Source of the DNA: Fragum whitleyi
Lineage: Eukaryota > Mollusca > Bivalvia > Cardiida > Cardiidae
DNA length: 64,000 nt
Assembly (NCBI GenBank): GCA_948146395.1
Contig: OX411551.1
Location: forward strand, 64,127,346 to 64,191,345
Reading direction: 5' to 3'
This document shows, piece by piece, positions 9,901-21,600 of this stretch (position 1 is its first letter; each line of letters begins with the position of its first letter). The notes under the pieces were generated by a model. That model made no database searches. It had not been told where the DNA came from and was given only the letters and a program-made list of their open reading frames with translations. The position numbers and the translations under genes are program-made.

Positions 9901-11342
9901 TTAAGTTTTTATGAAAATCTGTGCATAAATGAATGATTTGCGTTAACAATAAATATACGTAAAGGCCCCTTTTATCGTGACATGGCATACAACTAAACCT
10001 ACACAAATGCACATAGTCAATTGAAATGGAATAATCTGTGAAAGTTTCACATGAGTCAGAGTGTATCCATTCATAAAAGAGGGGTTTTGTTAACAAGGAA
10101 ATTTACATTAAGTCCCCTTTTTCTATGTCACAGTATAAAATCACCAGACCACATCCATTCCACATGGTCACATGGATGGGCCCATGCAATTTCCAAAAGG
10201 AACTATCTTTGTTTTGGTCCAATCATTCTGACCAAGTTTGAAGACAATTGGATCAAAACTGTGGACTTCAGAGTATTAACAAAGGATTTTCTAATTGAAT
10301 TTTCATTTGGCCCCTTTTAGCCATGGAGGTAGATGAACCAGGCCCATTTTCAAAAGAAACCATGACAACTGTGTGAGTTGGATTTCAACTCTTGCCTAGG
10401 CATAGCAAAAAAGCAGTTGTGTATACATTGTAGCTTTGAAAACTGAGGGAAAAGAACAGGAGATAGCTGTGATAGCTGCAATAGCATACCATGTAAATCC
10501 TCTGATAACCAATGGAGAGGATCAATGAGGACTACATTATAGACAGCATAGCACCCTCTCATATCTATCCAATGTGTGTGCTTTGAGCCTCCAATGAAGC
10601 TTTCAGCATCTTTTTGGGTACAAATTTCAGCAAGCCACGCCCCTGGCTTGTAATACTGAATAAAATCAATTGAATATTCCAGTCAAATTTTAAGGGCTTA
10701 AAGCACTGGAAGCATTTAAAGTTAGTGTTAATTCATTTAGCTTTCATTAATAATGACTTATTGTAAACATTGTGATGACATCCAAATATATTTTCTGTAA
10801 CATTATCTCGGAAGAATTTAAGAAAAATGTGTAACCCATATACAAAAACAAAGCCCTCTTTTTGATCAAACTGATGAAGGGTATTATCTCAATCAGCTAA
10901 GGCTATGATGTGTGGCTTGCAGAATCTCTTCTTGCAAATTAGGAAATGGCATTCTCCTTCTGGAAATTTCAGCTACACCTGTCTACAGGATGATTGTGGG
11001 CTTTGATGTAAGGACTCCTTAATTTCTGTAATTTCCTAGCACTCTCTATTCACTATTTCTTCTTTTCGGCTAATGTATGCAGGAGTCAAAGCCAATGATA
11101 GGCGAAATACAGGGATCAGCTTAAAAATTGACAAGTACCAAAGGTACTTGGACAAGCGCTCAATTAACAATGATCAAGTTGTTTGACTATCATATCAATT
11201 GAAATCTGGTACAGATGACCCATTTACTATATATATGAGATAATTCAAAGGTTTGGTTCTTCTCTCCAACTGAAGGATAAAATTTTTATCAAAAACATCT
11301 TAAATATTCACCAGCTCCATTTCTTCTGCCCCAATCTGCCAT
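6227..11342 (-). CDS. BET1L: BET1L/GS15-like Golgi Qc-SNARE (4 exons)
   Basis: Joined exons 11342-11312, 8839-8760, 8060-8001 and 6397-6227 (stop TGA at 6229-6227) give 113 aa; human BET1L is 111 aa. The protein starts MADWGRRNGAG, has a SNARE helix (about residues 20-80, with IESDTKDSNRYLDDHMGEFD) and the signature LLTGSMNRL...SGKGNRKLMCY. A C-terminal membrane anchor (about residues 90-107, IIGGLIILFFLAYYLV) is followed by a short lumenal tail. BET1L-type SNAREs act in retrograde and intra-Golgi vesicle fusion with syntaxin 5, GOSR1 and YKT6; that role is known for the family and inferred here. The residue aligned with the ionic-layer Gln of the human protein is Ser. Introns have GT/AG borders and compatible phases (1, 0, 0). 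The MADW start matches the human N-terminus. Confidence 0.93.
6790..6958 (-). mobile_element. Short pearl/Helentron-like element in BET1L intron 3
   Basis: It begins acaagatgtgcttgtgaaat, has a (GACA)n run at about 6879-6907, and ends with a hairpin formed by atgcccc and ggggcat. It has the same plan as 2296-2483. Confidence 0.55.
7191..7431. mobile_element. TTAA MITE (piggyBac-like) in BET1L intron 3
   Basis: It is flanked by TTAA and has inverted ends TTAACCCTTGTCATGTTGAA and TTCAGCATGACAATGGTTAA. An internal palindrome (gcacatatgtgc) lies near 7356. Close relatives are at 40151-40398 and 49382-49629. A TTAA target with ends starting CCC is typical of piggyBac-type transposons; no transposase is encoded. 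Confidence 0.82.
7770..7982 (+). mobile_element. tRNA-headed SINE in BET1L intron 3
   Basis: A degenerate tRNA-like head (ggccaagtggtaaatgtact...gtctgtagtttgagtccca) is followed by a central block with ggcaaaatactta...cagttcacccagctataaa and a tail ending aatcaaactaaagtaaat. The central block resembles that of the SINE at 33746-33987, but the tail is different. Confidence 0.65.
8001..8060 (-). CDS. BET1L: BET1L exon 3
   Basis: The acceptor is TCTATTTCAG and the donor GTATGT. Its 20 codons read LALDIESDTKDSNRYLDDHM. This exon carries the expected ionic-layer position, read here as Ser (TCC). Confidence 0.92.
8075..8305. repeat. Degenerate TTAA MITE in BET1L intron 2
   Basis: A diverged relative of 7191-7431: cttgttatgctgaatctttg at the left and gttcagcatgacaagcatta at the right, with the internal atcagactgcacttctgtgc motif. 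The end sequences have decayed. Confidence 0.6.
8760..8839 (-). CDS. BET1L: BET1L exon 2
   Basis: The acceptor is TTTTTTTCAG. It encodes (G)RTEEMLDSENQSRVEGLAGKISRLKG, matching the first half of the SNARE helix of the human protein. The donor is GTTGGT, phase 0. Confidence 0.9.
8935..9118. repeat. Element fragment in BET1L intron 1
   Basis: The block tgaccttgaccttgctacca...accattcaaaagttattgcc matches 63020-63205 in order and spacing. It is a dispersed repeat with no coding potential. Confidence 0.55.
9556..9783. mobile_element. TTAA MITE with internal hairpin in BET1L intron 1
   Basis: TTAA borders enclose about 225 bp that is highly similar to 17716-17944. The centre is a hairpin (agaagaaattgcttgtcaga / agcaatttcttcttttttca) at about 9678-9718. 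Ends read TTAACACTTTCCTG and CAGCAAAGGGTTAA. Partial relatives are at 16439-16500, 34437-34555 and 63970-64000. Confidence 0.75.
10350..10656 (-). pseudogene. Unrecognised open stretch in BET1L intron 1
   Basis: On the minus strand about 102 codons stay open from an acceptor-like TTTTATTCAG at about 10657 down to a stop at about 10350. The reading includes AESFIGGSKHTHWIDMRG and IDPLHWLSEDLHG. Another frame reads a hydrophobic stretch. I do not recognise the protein. It could be a decayed gene or retrocopy, or chance. Confidence 0.2.
11312..11342 (-). CDS. BET1L: BET1L exon 1 (coding part)
   Basis: It encodes MADWGRRNGA plus the first base of the next Gly codon. The donor is GTGAAT directly after 11312. 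Confidence 0.88.
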
Positions 11343-14300
11343 GTCAACAAAAACTCGTCTCTATCAACAGACGTTTGTCCATTAGACTTACTTTGTTGTG
11401 AAAAATACCCAAATGATTTGGTGGGATCTCGAACCCTTTTACAAAAATGTATTGCATGCAAGTAAACTGTACGCGATTGTAGATAGGTTTGTTTAACTGA
11501 ATGATAAATATGTGAATATTTGTAAAGTAGCCAATCGCGGCAATGAAGTTACTTATGCATTGTGAATACACCCACCCACCCCCAGCGTGACTGCCACACA
11601 CCGCTTCAGCTGGCTGGCTCACACACATTTTTTTTCGGTTCACGGTCGGATTTGTTTTAGCTGTTAGAATTTTCTCTTCTTAAATAATCAAGGAAAAATT
11701 TGAATGCGGCCTAGTCAGTGGCGGATACAGTAAGAGTTCGGGAGTAGGCTTAAAGACCCCTTTCCTTCTCTGACCGGCCTAATTATTTTATTTTCAAATA
11801 GAAATCTCGGCAATCAAGATTGTGTATTGATAGATAAACGAACCAGTAAGTCCAAACCACAATCCCGTTCCAGAAATCCCGGATCCATCATAGCTGGTAA
11901 CCATGGGTAACTCCTCATCGTATTCCGGCGGAACAACGCTCGGACATGTTCGTAAAGTACCTCGATCGGACGGTAAGTCAAGTCAGAATTTTGGGTCATT
12001 TTAGTAAGGTAACTTGGCTTCTGGTAGTTCGATTATTTAATATGCTTGAAGAAATTAAACTGGTAAACCTGTCCCATCTACCGAAACAGACTCGCCAGTC
12101 AAGAAGAAAATACATCTAGAAACGTGAATTCTTTACGATTGGCTGTGCCGGAGTTCTTTTTTGCATATTATAATGTGATGACAAACCACTGTGTTTTGTT
12201 ATCAAAATAGAGGAATGAAGAGAAGAATGAATTGAACTTTGTTCGATTCCTTCGGAACGAAATGTTCTACACCGATAAAACATACGATTTTGCCGGATAT
12301 AGCCGCGATTTGAGGGCAGAAAAATCTAAACGATAAAGTTTGATAAAAGTTACAGAATCGTGTAGAGGAGCTCTCCATCTAGGTCTACAGCTAGTTTGTA
12401 TGTCTGGGAAAATTCGCGTTGAAGAGAAATTACGTCCAAAAGTGTATATCTCTCGTCTAAGCAAGACATTATGCATATGACGTCATAATCGACGTTGCCA
12501 TGCAATCTCGTGCGAAATGACGCGCTTTTAAGAACCCATCCTACAATTTCCGAATTTCGTGTCATTTTAGCATTAAAAGAATTAGATAGCCGTTTTTAAT
12601 TTTCGTGTAAGATTAATAAATCCTTGATTTATTGAAGACCAAACGCTATATATTATTTGGTAGCCCTAACACTCGTTAAAATACTTTTTTATTCACTAAA
12701 TTTAACATAAAGCCTATCGAAAATAATCCCTGTATCGTTTTTTTTTTTTCCATTTTCGTTTCCCCATTTTTCGCAAACAATAATGAATAAGATCAACCGT
12801 TATTTGGACATAAAATTCAACTTCTCTTCATTCCTCTTCTGCGAAACCCTTGAGGTGTCGCCCACCTAGTATACCAATAATTGTTTTACTGTTTTATCTT
12901 GGAAGTGTGGGCATAAGCTAACACACAATAAAAAGGGTTTGAGGCTCGTTCATTCTACTTGGTGACGTCACTTTGGGGCCAATCCGTTTTCGATCCGCCA
13001 AAATCAGTATTTTCAAATATATATATAGACATCTAGAAAGTCCGAGAATGCCCAAACTAGTCATTTAGTTTCTGTGCACTTTCAAATAGAAAAACAGGCC
13101 TGAAAGGCTATCTTTTCGCGATTTGTTTAAGATTTGACGTTCCCCTTTTTTGAAAATAGATAGAAATTCCTCAAAAATGTGTCCGGTGACCTATGCTGAT
13201 TGTTATTTGTAGCGAAATGAATATGCTTTGCATTTATCAAATAAAAATGATATGTTTTCGGGTTAGATTTTTAATTCAAATCGATTTAGTGAAGGTGTTG
13301 CACATTTTTCGTCGAATTCGACGTCGCACCAAAACTATCCTTACTACGCTTTTTTGAAGCAAATCTTTTTGTAATATCTAAAATATTTGAACTCAGGTTT
13401 ATCTTAAAACATAGGCTTCAGAACTATCAATTCTAAAAGTGATTTTAAGAAAAAAAAACACTTCTTTTTTCATCCGTTGAAAAAGACAGCCTTTGTGAAC
13501 ATTTGACGCGACGTTGAAATACCCTTTGATATCTTCGCGGAATCTTATTTTACAAAAAATCTAACCCGAAGACATATGGTTTTAATTTCAAAAAATCTAC
13601 AGTGGAATGATTTGGCAGCAGCATATCTAAATTTCAGAATAGGTCAACGGGCAAATTTTCGAGAAAAAAGTAAATATTTTCAGTAACTGTACTCGAAAAT
13701 AGCAACGCAGAAGGCATTAAAACTTAATACGTTGCACCTTATTATATTTTTTACACTTATATTTTCATATCAATCATAACACAACCTCAGACGTCTTATT
13801 AGGAAGCAAATGGCTTTTTCTGGATACAAATTGGTTCATTATTTTCGAAAAATGGACAATACTGAATTTGGTCCCTAAAAAGGGGACCGGCCCCTTGATG
13901 GCATCCTGACGTCAACTCTACGTTATGAAACCCCTTTTAATGACGATATATGAAAGCGGGTATTTTAAGATACAGTTTAATCGCATTACTAGATTTGCAG
14001 ACATTTTGAAATTTGTACCCACTATGTGTCCGCAGTTACCTTAATGTCTGCACCCTCATCATTGCCGAGGTCTATTCCATATATTCTCGATTGCTATTCG
14101 CCGGTGATCAATTACCGTTGAATGGACCGAGTAATGCGTACGTGTATTACAAACTGAATTAACTTGTGGAAAGTTATTTTTTCATACTTTTGTGCGGCGA
14201 TTTGACAACAGCATGGATGTGCTAGCACCCACTGTCTGATTTGTGAAGAAATTCTTACGGTGACAAGTTTAGCTTTACTTTAGATTTTATACATAGGATA

Positions 14301-16438
14301 TTAAATGAGTGGTCATTGAATACCAAGTTTATTAAACGAGTTATCTTTAAACATATAAAAACGAGAATGCCGCCGAGTTTTTATCTGTTTAAGATGACGA
14401 GTTAAATAAACTCGGTATTCTATGATCCCAAATTTGATATTCTATTTATAAAATGACCTGAGATTTTGCTATAAAGCGACGAAATTCCAGAAATATATAG
14501 ATTCTAGTTTTGTCCGCGAAACATATAACGTCGTTTGCGAACTGACGTCAGTAATTTTTTTATGACGTCACTTTCACTATGAAAATGTAACGTTGCTATA
14601 CGTTCTTAGCTCATTTGCTTAATTATTCCACTAGTGTAATAAAATATAAAAAATATTCAACCGGGTTATTTCATGACTCGCGACGTAGGTCATATTATAA
14701 ATCAGTTTATCAATTCATCTATCTAGAGCGATAAATTGTTAAATTTTAGAAGTATTCCTTCATACATTTAATGGAATGATTTGCCGAAAAAAATAATTTC
14801 CGCGCTATACCTTGGTTTATTTGACCCGAATTTGACCTCTGTGGAATAAAATGCGTAAATAACAATTACCGACATGTTTTATCAGTTTACAAAATATATA
14901 TGATATTCAATACCGTTTGTTATTCATTCCTATGAAAGCACATGCAAAGCCGAGTAGGAGTAATCAGATTTTTATTATTCTAAATAACAGCAGTCAGATT
15001 CTTGTTAATAACACCGTGCTATAACCCTATGAAATTCGTTAGCTTATCGGCGTACCAAGCAGTCCCAAAAATGTGTCTCATTATTTAGAATTCTTTCCAA
15101 TTTTAATTCATGATAAACTTAAATAAATTTGATGACTTGAAAAGTGTTTTTCTGAGTTCGAGTAGGTAAAAAAAATAAAACTTAACCAAACTTACGCTGC
15201 CTTTAAATCTGATACGCTAATTCATAGAGTGAGGTAAGGTTTTCCGTTAAATAAAAGAACACACAGTTTTTTTTTTGTTGTTGTTGTTGTTGTTGTTGTT
15301 GTTTGTAACTCTTGGAATAAAATCTATGTTTTGATCGTCGGCTTTGTGAAGACATCGGTTCACACAGCAGTAAGGTGTGGAAGTCATATCTTGTAACAAT
15401 ATTCTCGTCCGTGGGCTTCACTTGAAAAACATTTTTAATAAGGATGTCGGCTCCGAGAGTATTGGTGTAGATCATTTGTACGGTTTATTCTCTAAATGAA
15501 GAACAGCCCTTCGTTCAGGATGACAAAACAGCGCCAACTGTTCGCAAATTATGCCCCACTTTGCAACCCTGGGTATAACTTCGAAAAACAATTCTGCCGT
15601 TTTGTCACACAGAAAGCAGAGAGGGATATATCGTTTTTTACTACGTTCATCTAACACGAATGACCAAGACTCTTATTCTACCACTCAGTATATATGTGTG
15701 AATTCCCTGGCAATGATCATCTATCTTTTTACTTTTCGACGCTAGTCCTATAATCAAGTTAAAAAAACATTAAAGATACGATTCCAAGAAGTGGTATCCC
15801 CACTTGACACACCATTTAGGAAACCCACGTGTGACCATGGCCCGCTGCGCATTATTCCTCTAACACAAATTTCAAGGTTTGGGGTAGTGTGACCGCAGCC
15901 GAAGTTTATGTTCGAGATTCCGAAATTCCAAAAACTACCGTGCAGCCGCAAAATCGCCGCGGCATGATTTTGTGAATAAACCATAGTTCCATGTTTTGAT
16001 CACTCCAAACTGATGATTTATCTGAGTGCCGACTCCATTGCATGTTACTTTCAGGGCCAGCCATTTGATGGATCGCTTGCCTTGCCCCTGAACTCTGTCA
16101 CGATACACTGCCTCTGAAATATTTAAACTTTCAAAATTTATCTGAACAATATATGCCACCGAACGTTAAACGGAACAAACAGCAAATCTTTTCGTATGCC
16201 AGTCTTAACGTCCGCCGGCGAGACTACGGCTTTTTGAAGCTCTACCAGGGTTTGACACTAAGGGGAGTCCAGGAGTCCGAGACTCCTTATTTTCCACATG
16301 GGACTCCTTTATTTTGTATGTCAGGAGTCCAATAGACTCTCTTGGTCATAGATGAATAATTCAACAAACAAATTAACTCTCAATTATTTAGCTCTGTTCA
16401 CAACAAGAGATGTTGCAGATAACATTTCAGAAGGAACA
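11343..16438. other. Intergenic region between divergent BET1L and FKBP genes
   Basis: It should hold the BET1L promoter and 5' UTR near 11343-12600. This section is less repetitive than the rest of the window and relatively rich in CG dinucleotides. Long AT-rich stretches follow at 13-15 kb. No exon could be supported. The only simple feature is a (TTG)n run at about 15276-15303. Confidence 0.5.
15268..15303. repeat. Poly-T plus (TTG)n microsatellite
   Basis: A T run followed by about nine TTG units. Confidence 0.9.
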
Positions 16439-16500
16439 TGTGGAAAAGAAGAAATTGCTTTTAGCAAGCACCTTCTTTTTTTTCACAATGTTCCTCCATA
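16439..16500. repeat. Hairpin fragment of the TTAA MITE family
   Basis: tgtggaaaagaagaaattgc and its partner agcaccttcttttttttcac form the same hairpin as at 9672-9720 and 17830-17880; the outer MITE arms are missing. Confidence 0.55.
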
Positions 16501-16635
16501 AAATTCAGACTCCTTACTTTGAATCTGGACTCTATGATTTCTAATGTTGGGAGTCCACTGGACTCATTACCCACAAATTTGAGTAAGTGTCGAGCCCTGT
16601 CTACTTCCGATGTCTGTGTCGTCCATCCATGGGAA

Positions 16636-16915
16636 GCCGCCTTCATAGCGCAGTTGGTAGCGCATCAGACTATCAATCTAGACTGGATCACGGGTTCGAT
16701 CCTGGAGGGCGGCACTCATTCTTTCTGACTATTTGTCTCTCACCAATGAGTTGATAATCGTAGACCTATGTGGGATAGCAGCTGAAGGCTAGGAAAGGAT
16801 GTGGTGGTTGTACTGGTGTAAGAAATACCAGGAATCAATTGTTAGGTGCTCCGGCCGCCGCGATATAACTGAAAAATGTTAAAAGCGGCGTAAAACTCCA
16901 TTCAATCATTCAATC
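16636..16915 (+). mobile_element. tRNA-derived SINE, full length
   Basis: The head folds roughly as a tRNA: acceptor strands gccgcct and gggcggc, D arm gcgc...gcgc, and a T arm around ggttcgatc. The anticodon loop ctatcaa differs from ctgtcaa (GTC, Asp) in the copy at 52814, suggesting a tRNA-Asp-like ancestor. The body (tttgtctctcaccaatgagt ... gaaataccaggaatc) and tail (gccgccgcgatataactgaa, then aagcggcgtaaaactccatt) recur at 39558, 52814 and 55971. Stem mismatches argue against a functional tRNA. Confidence 0.82.
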
Positions 16916-17715
16916 CACCCATGAGAATGTTCAAAACAAAACGGCGAAAATTTAGTACATTCAAAAACGATTGTTTAGATCTATCGTTTCATTTCGTTTC
17001 GAGTGAAAGAATCGATCCGACTGTTAGTTCTCGAACGATCATTTCACGACGAATATAAGCCTTAACTTGAATACTGATATAATGTTACCGTGATTACTTA
17101 TGTTATAACCTGCATACAGTCACCGATCCAGAGGGGACGGGGCAAGAACCCCCTTTTCACTAGAACTATTTATTTTCAATGTCACAGAAAAAATTAAATC
17201 AAAATTTGGAAATTGGAGGAAAACAAACCCACCCAGGCTCGTTTTTTTTTAGGTCCCAAGGACTCAATAGTCATGTGAAGCAGCTCAGCTAGTCTGGCCG
17301 CCAGACTCTTCTTTACAGCATTTTTTTATTATTATTCAAAGGGAATTAAATGTGTCAGTCATTATATAAATTCCAACTAATTCCCTTGTCTCTGAAAAAA
17401 GTTTTTGATCGGCACTTGTTAATATGCCACTTGGATTAAAGAGGCTTATAATAGAACTACTACAAAACATTTCTGAAAACTTGATGCTAACAGAAACGAC
17501 TGCGGCCAGTCTACAGCTCAGCATCAGAGTCCTCTCTTGTGGTTTCGGAGTCCCTGCTTTAAATGCAGACTAGTTCGTTTTAGCTATCCGTATGATTAAA
17601 ATGATCCGTAAGCAAAAAGTATTGAAATGTTCTCTGGATAATCCACTTTTCGTGTTTGATAGATATGTACCGGGCTTGGGCCCCGAATCTACTTCAGAAA
17701 AGAATGGAGGACTAT
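16916..17715. other. Intergenic, nothing recognised
   Basis: No exon or shared repeat seen. Confidence 0.45.
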
Positions 17716-17944
17716 TTAACCCTTTCCTGTTTTACAAAATTTTGGACCTGTCCAAATTCAAAGGTTTTGCAGACGAAAATTTAAAGTGGATTTAATTTGA
17801 AAAATAACCATTCATTAGAGTGGAAAATAGTGTGGAAAAAGAAGAAATTGCTTGTCAAAAGCAATTTCTTCTTTTTTCACAATGTTTTCTCAATTATAAA
17901 ACCACAGGCGCGTAAAAAGCAGGGATAAAACAGCAAGGGTTTAA
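17716..17944. mobile_element. TTAA MITE with internal hairpin
   Basis: A close relative of 9556-9783, with TTAA borders, ends TTAACCCTTTCCTG and CAGCAAGGGTTTAA, and a central hairpin near 17841-17880. Confidence 0.78.
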
Positions 17945-18299
17945 TACTTTTCAGTGAATTTGTATGTAAAGCACGAGTCCTACGGACTTCATAATTTTGT
18001 GGTTTTGTGAGTCTGTGCTTCTTATTTGTGTGTCAAAAATCATGATACTATTTTCTCCTTTGTAGAACAGCTGCGCTTGCACTTTGGAATATCTGTGCAT
18101 GCATTTTACTAACAATTGAGCTAATTTTAAAGAATCAAATTATTTTCACTTTTGAAATACATGTAGATATAGTAACTTCAACTAGTGTACACATACAAAG
18201 AATATTATTGGCTTTTATAAACATTAGTTTCAGATTGCGCGGTTTTATCATTATTATTATTGTAAGAATACGTGAAAAATACAAAAAAGTTTAAAATTT
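17945..18299. other. Upstream of the FKBP gene, nothing recognised
   Basis: AT-rich; may hold promoter sequence of the FKBP gene, but no defined element is visible. Confidence 0.4.
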
Positions 18300-18635
18300 A
18301 AAAAGAATGGCAGACTGCCTACACTTGGCAATGCCGTACAGGAGCGTCTTAAATTGTTCGAGTTATCCCCAAACTTCCCTACACAGTTTAGAAACCTCCG
18401 AGAAGCAAGGCAGAAACAATTTAAACCCTACGGCACTAATCAGTCACCCAATGAGAGATCCTGACGGCCAATTTTGAATGGCGCTCGATCGTGCGACTGG
18501 GCAGCGAGAGCACCGAATACGAAACGTGTGGACAGCTCAAATACTGGACAGATCTGCCGGATTTTCAGCGATCAATGTTCAGATGTGTCGTCCGGGACAC
18601 ACGCTCCGATGTTCAAATAGGAAATTGTGCATTAA
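18300..18635 (+). other. FKBP4: Candidate FKBP exon 1 (5' UTR plus first base of ATG)
   Basis: A CG-richer block ends at 18635 with A, followed by donor GTATGC. Exon 2 begins TGGAAGAA, so joining them makes ATG GAA GAA, a split start codon. The resulting N-terminus fits the family, whose members have a short leader before the first FKBP domain. The frame leading into this ATG is open upstream with an earlier ATG at 18575, so a 20-aa longer start cannot be excluded. The 5' boundary is a guess. Confidence 0.45.
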
Positions 18636-21600
18636 GTATGCATTATTTTCTTATTTATCTTTTCAGCAGGTTTTTATATTTCTTTAAATATTAATTGCAT
18701 GACTCTATTTCAAATTATTTCAACAGCGCCTTTATTATTTTTGATTTCAAATTAACACTTATTTATAGGCGATTCGGTCATTCTTGGAATCTTTCAGTCA
18801 CAATGAGTAATTTTCTAAATATAAATAATTTTGGTCAGCCGTCGCACCTGTTTTCGTTTGTTATCGGCTTGTTAAGACTACGCAGATAAAACCGGGAAAC
18901 AGTAGATCAGTGTTAATGGACGCTTTATGTATCATTTTCAAGCGTTTTCAAAAAAGTGAAACCGAAAGAAGAACTTGCATGGTTTTTCCATTAGAAAACC
19001 AAAATATTTGATATGTCAGAAATAAGATAGATCCTGACCGAGAAAAAATGTCTATACATTTTGATTTTGCAGTGGAAGAAAATGTATTCAGCCTGCCCGA
19101 AGGATCGAAAGTCGATCTTACACCAGCTAAGGATGGGGGTAAGGTTGATGTTTTTGTAATCTTTCTGTAAAAAATGAATTTCTTGGAAAGTACAACATTG
19201 ATGTAGAAAGATACATTTTAAGTTGTCTCTTTTTAGAAACAAAATGATCTAGTTTTGTTAGACTTCAGTAAGGTTTTTGATAAAGTTAGCCACCTTAAAC
19301 TTTTGTATAAATTGCAGGATGATGGAGTAAAAAATGCTACCCTTCTGTGGATTAAATCTTTTCTTATAGGCAGATCACAGAAAGTAGTCTTAGAAGTTGG
19401 ATGCTCATCCCAAGTACCAGTCACGTCGGGAGTACCTCAGGGATCGATGCTTGGCCCTCTTCTGTTTCTCTTATATATTAATGACCTTCCTAACACTATC
19501 ATGGTACGTGCCAATGTAACACGAACAAAGAAGCCAGCAACAAACTTTACAATTAACAATATTTATTGACAATAATACCAGAATTATTGACAATATGAAA
19601 TTGATACAAAAACAATTTACAATACCTTGAATGTTTAATCCTAAAGTTTTAATTTTAGATCCAATTTAATTAAGTTCCTGGTCCACAAATAATAAGTCCA
19701 ATAATATCCGAATTTAAAATTAAACACGCTTTTAAACACACTTTTAAGATAACAAGAAATCCCCTTTTAGTTTAACACAGTACTACTAAATGAAACCATA
19801 AGTCTAAATCAAGTGAACCAAGAATGCTGTAGGAACCCCTTTATATAATACTATAGAACAATCTGGAATAGTATAGAACATAAGAATACTCTAGAGTCTG
19901 AATCACCTTCCAAAAGGCCTTTCTAGAAAGATCTACATAATTCTACATACATTTACGTAACAGAATCAAGAGATAAGAAAATTCCCAGTCTAAAAATAGA
20001 CACGGTAAATACCATTAGGTTTATTTATAGCTTATACATAACACTTTCCCCCTTGAAAGAAAAAAGAAAGGTTTATGAAATAAATCTTTCTTTTTGTATT
20101 ATCTTTAGCATATACAATGATAATATACTTTACATAATTAATAATATCATGATTTGTTGAAACATTTCAGCACATCTAGCATGAAAATACAAACAATTTT
20201 CATCAAAAGAATTGAAAAAGAGATATATATATACAAACATATATACATATAAACAAAAAATATAGTGAAATGGTACTGTTAAATTCAATTTTATATTAAA
20301 GATAAGACAATTCAAAATTTTAGACTCTTGACAGAGCATCTGGTATAATATTGTCTTTTCCTTTAATGTGTCTTACATCAAGATCAAATTCTTGAAGTGA
20401 CAAACTCCACCTCAATAATCTTTGGTTCTTACTCTTAAGTTTGTGAAGAAAACTTAAGGGATTGTGATCACTGAAAACAACTATAGGAGAAGTTGCAGAT
20501 GTTAAATAAACTTCAAAATGTTGGATTGCCAAAATCAGAGCAAGACATTCTTTTTCAATGGTTGAGTAGTTTTTCTGATGTTTGTTTAATTTTTTAGAAA
20601 AATAACAAACGGGATGATCAATACCATCATCGTCTTCTTGCAAGAGAACAGCACCAATACCCACATCACTTGCATCAACAGCTAATTTAAAACATTTGGC
20701 AAAATCAGGTGCTAAAAGAACTGGTGTGCTCTTTAGTATGGCTTTCAAGCGATCAAAGGCAACTTGACAGTTATCATTCCATTTGAACTTAACATTTTTC
20801 TTTAATAAATTTGTTAAAGGTTCAGCTATTATAGAAAAATTCTTACAAAACTTTCTATAGTAGCCAGCCATACCAAGAAATCGCATCAGTTGCTTTTTAG
20901 TAGCAGGCACTGGAAACTCAGAGATAGCATTGACCTTAGATTCTAAAGGTTTAACTTGACCCTGTCCCACAAGATGTCCTAAAAAAGTAACAGTAGCATG
21001 ACAAAATTCTGTTTTTCCCAGATTAACAGTCAATTTTGCTTCACTGAGACGGTCGAAGAATTGTTTGATTCTTTGAAGGTGGTCACTCCATGTATCTGTA
21101 TAGATGATGACATCATCGATGTATGCGTCACAGCCATCCAAGCCAGCTATAACCATATTTACAAGCCGCTGAAACGTCGCAGGAGAATTTTTCATCCCAA
21201 ACGGCATAACTTTGTACTGGTACAGACCAGTTGGAGTAGCAAATGCTGATACTTCTTTAGCCCTATCAGTGAGCGGAACTTGCCAGAATCCTTTGAGAAG
21301 GTCAAATTTGGTGACATATTTAGAATTACCGACTTTGTCAATACAGTCATCAATTCTTGGAATTGGAAAAGAGTCAGTTTTTGTCACAGAGTTCACTTTT
21401 CGATAGTCAGTACACATTCTGTATGTTCCATTTGGCTTTGGAACTAATATACATGGTGAACTGTAATTACTTTGGCTGGGTTCAATAAAGTCATTCTCCA
21501 ATAAGTAATTCACTTCATCTTGAAGGGCTTTTTGTTTCACTGGATTCATTCTATAAGGATGTTGTTTTATTGGTTGAGAATCTTCCACAATGACATCATG

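Noticed and set aside
12255..12330. Short plus-strand frame MFYTDKTYDFAGYSRDL as FKBP first exon
   Set aside because: No donor in the right phase, and exon 2 at 19073 with a split ATG explains the N-terminus better.
16636..16713. A genuine tRNA gene
   Set aside because: The fold is tRNA-like, but the anticodon stem and T stem have mismatches or an inserted base, and the same body and tail follow at other loci. It is a SINE head.
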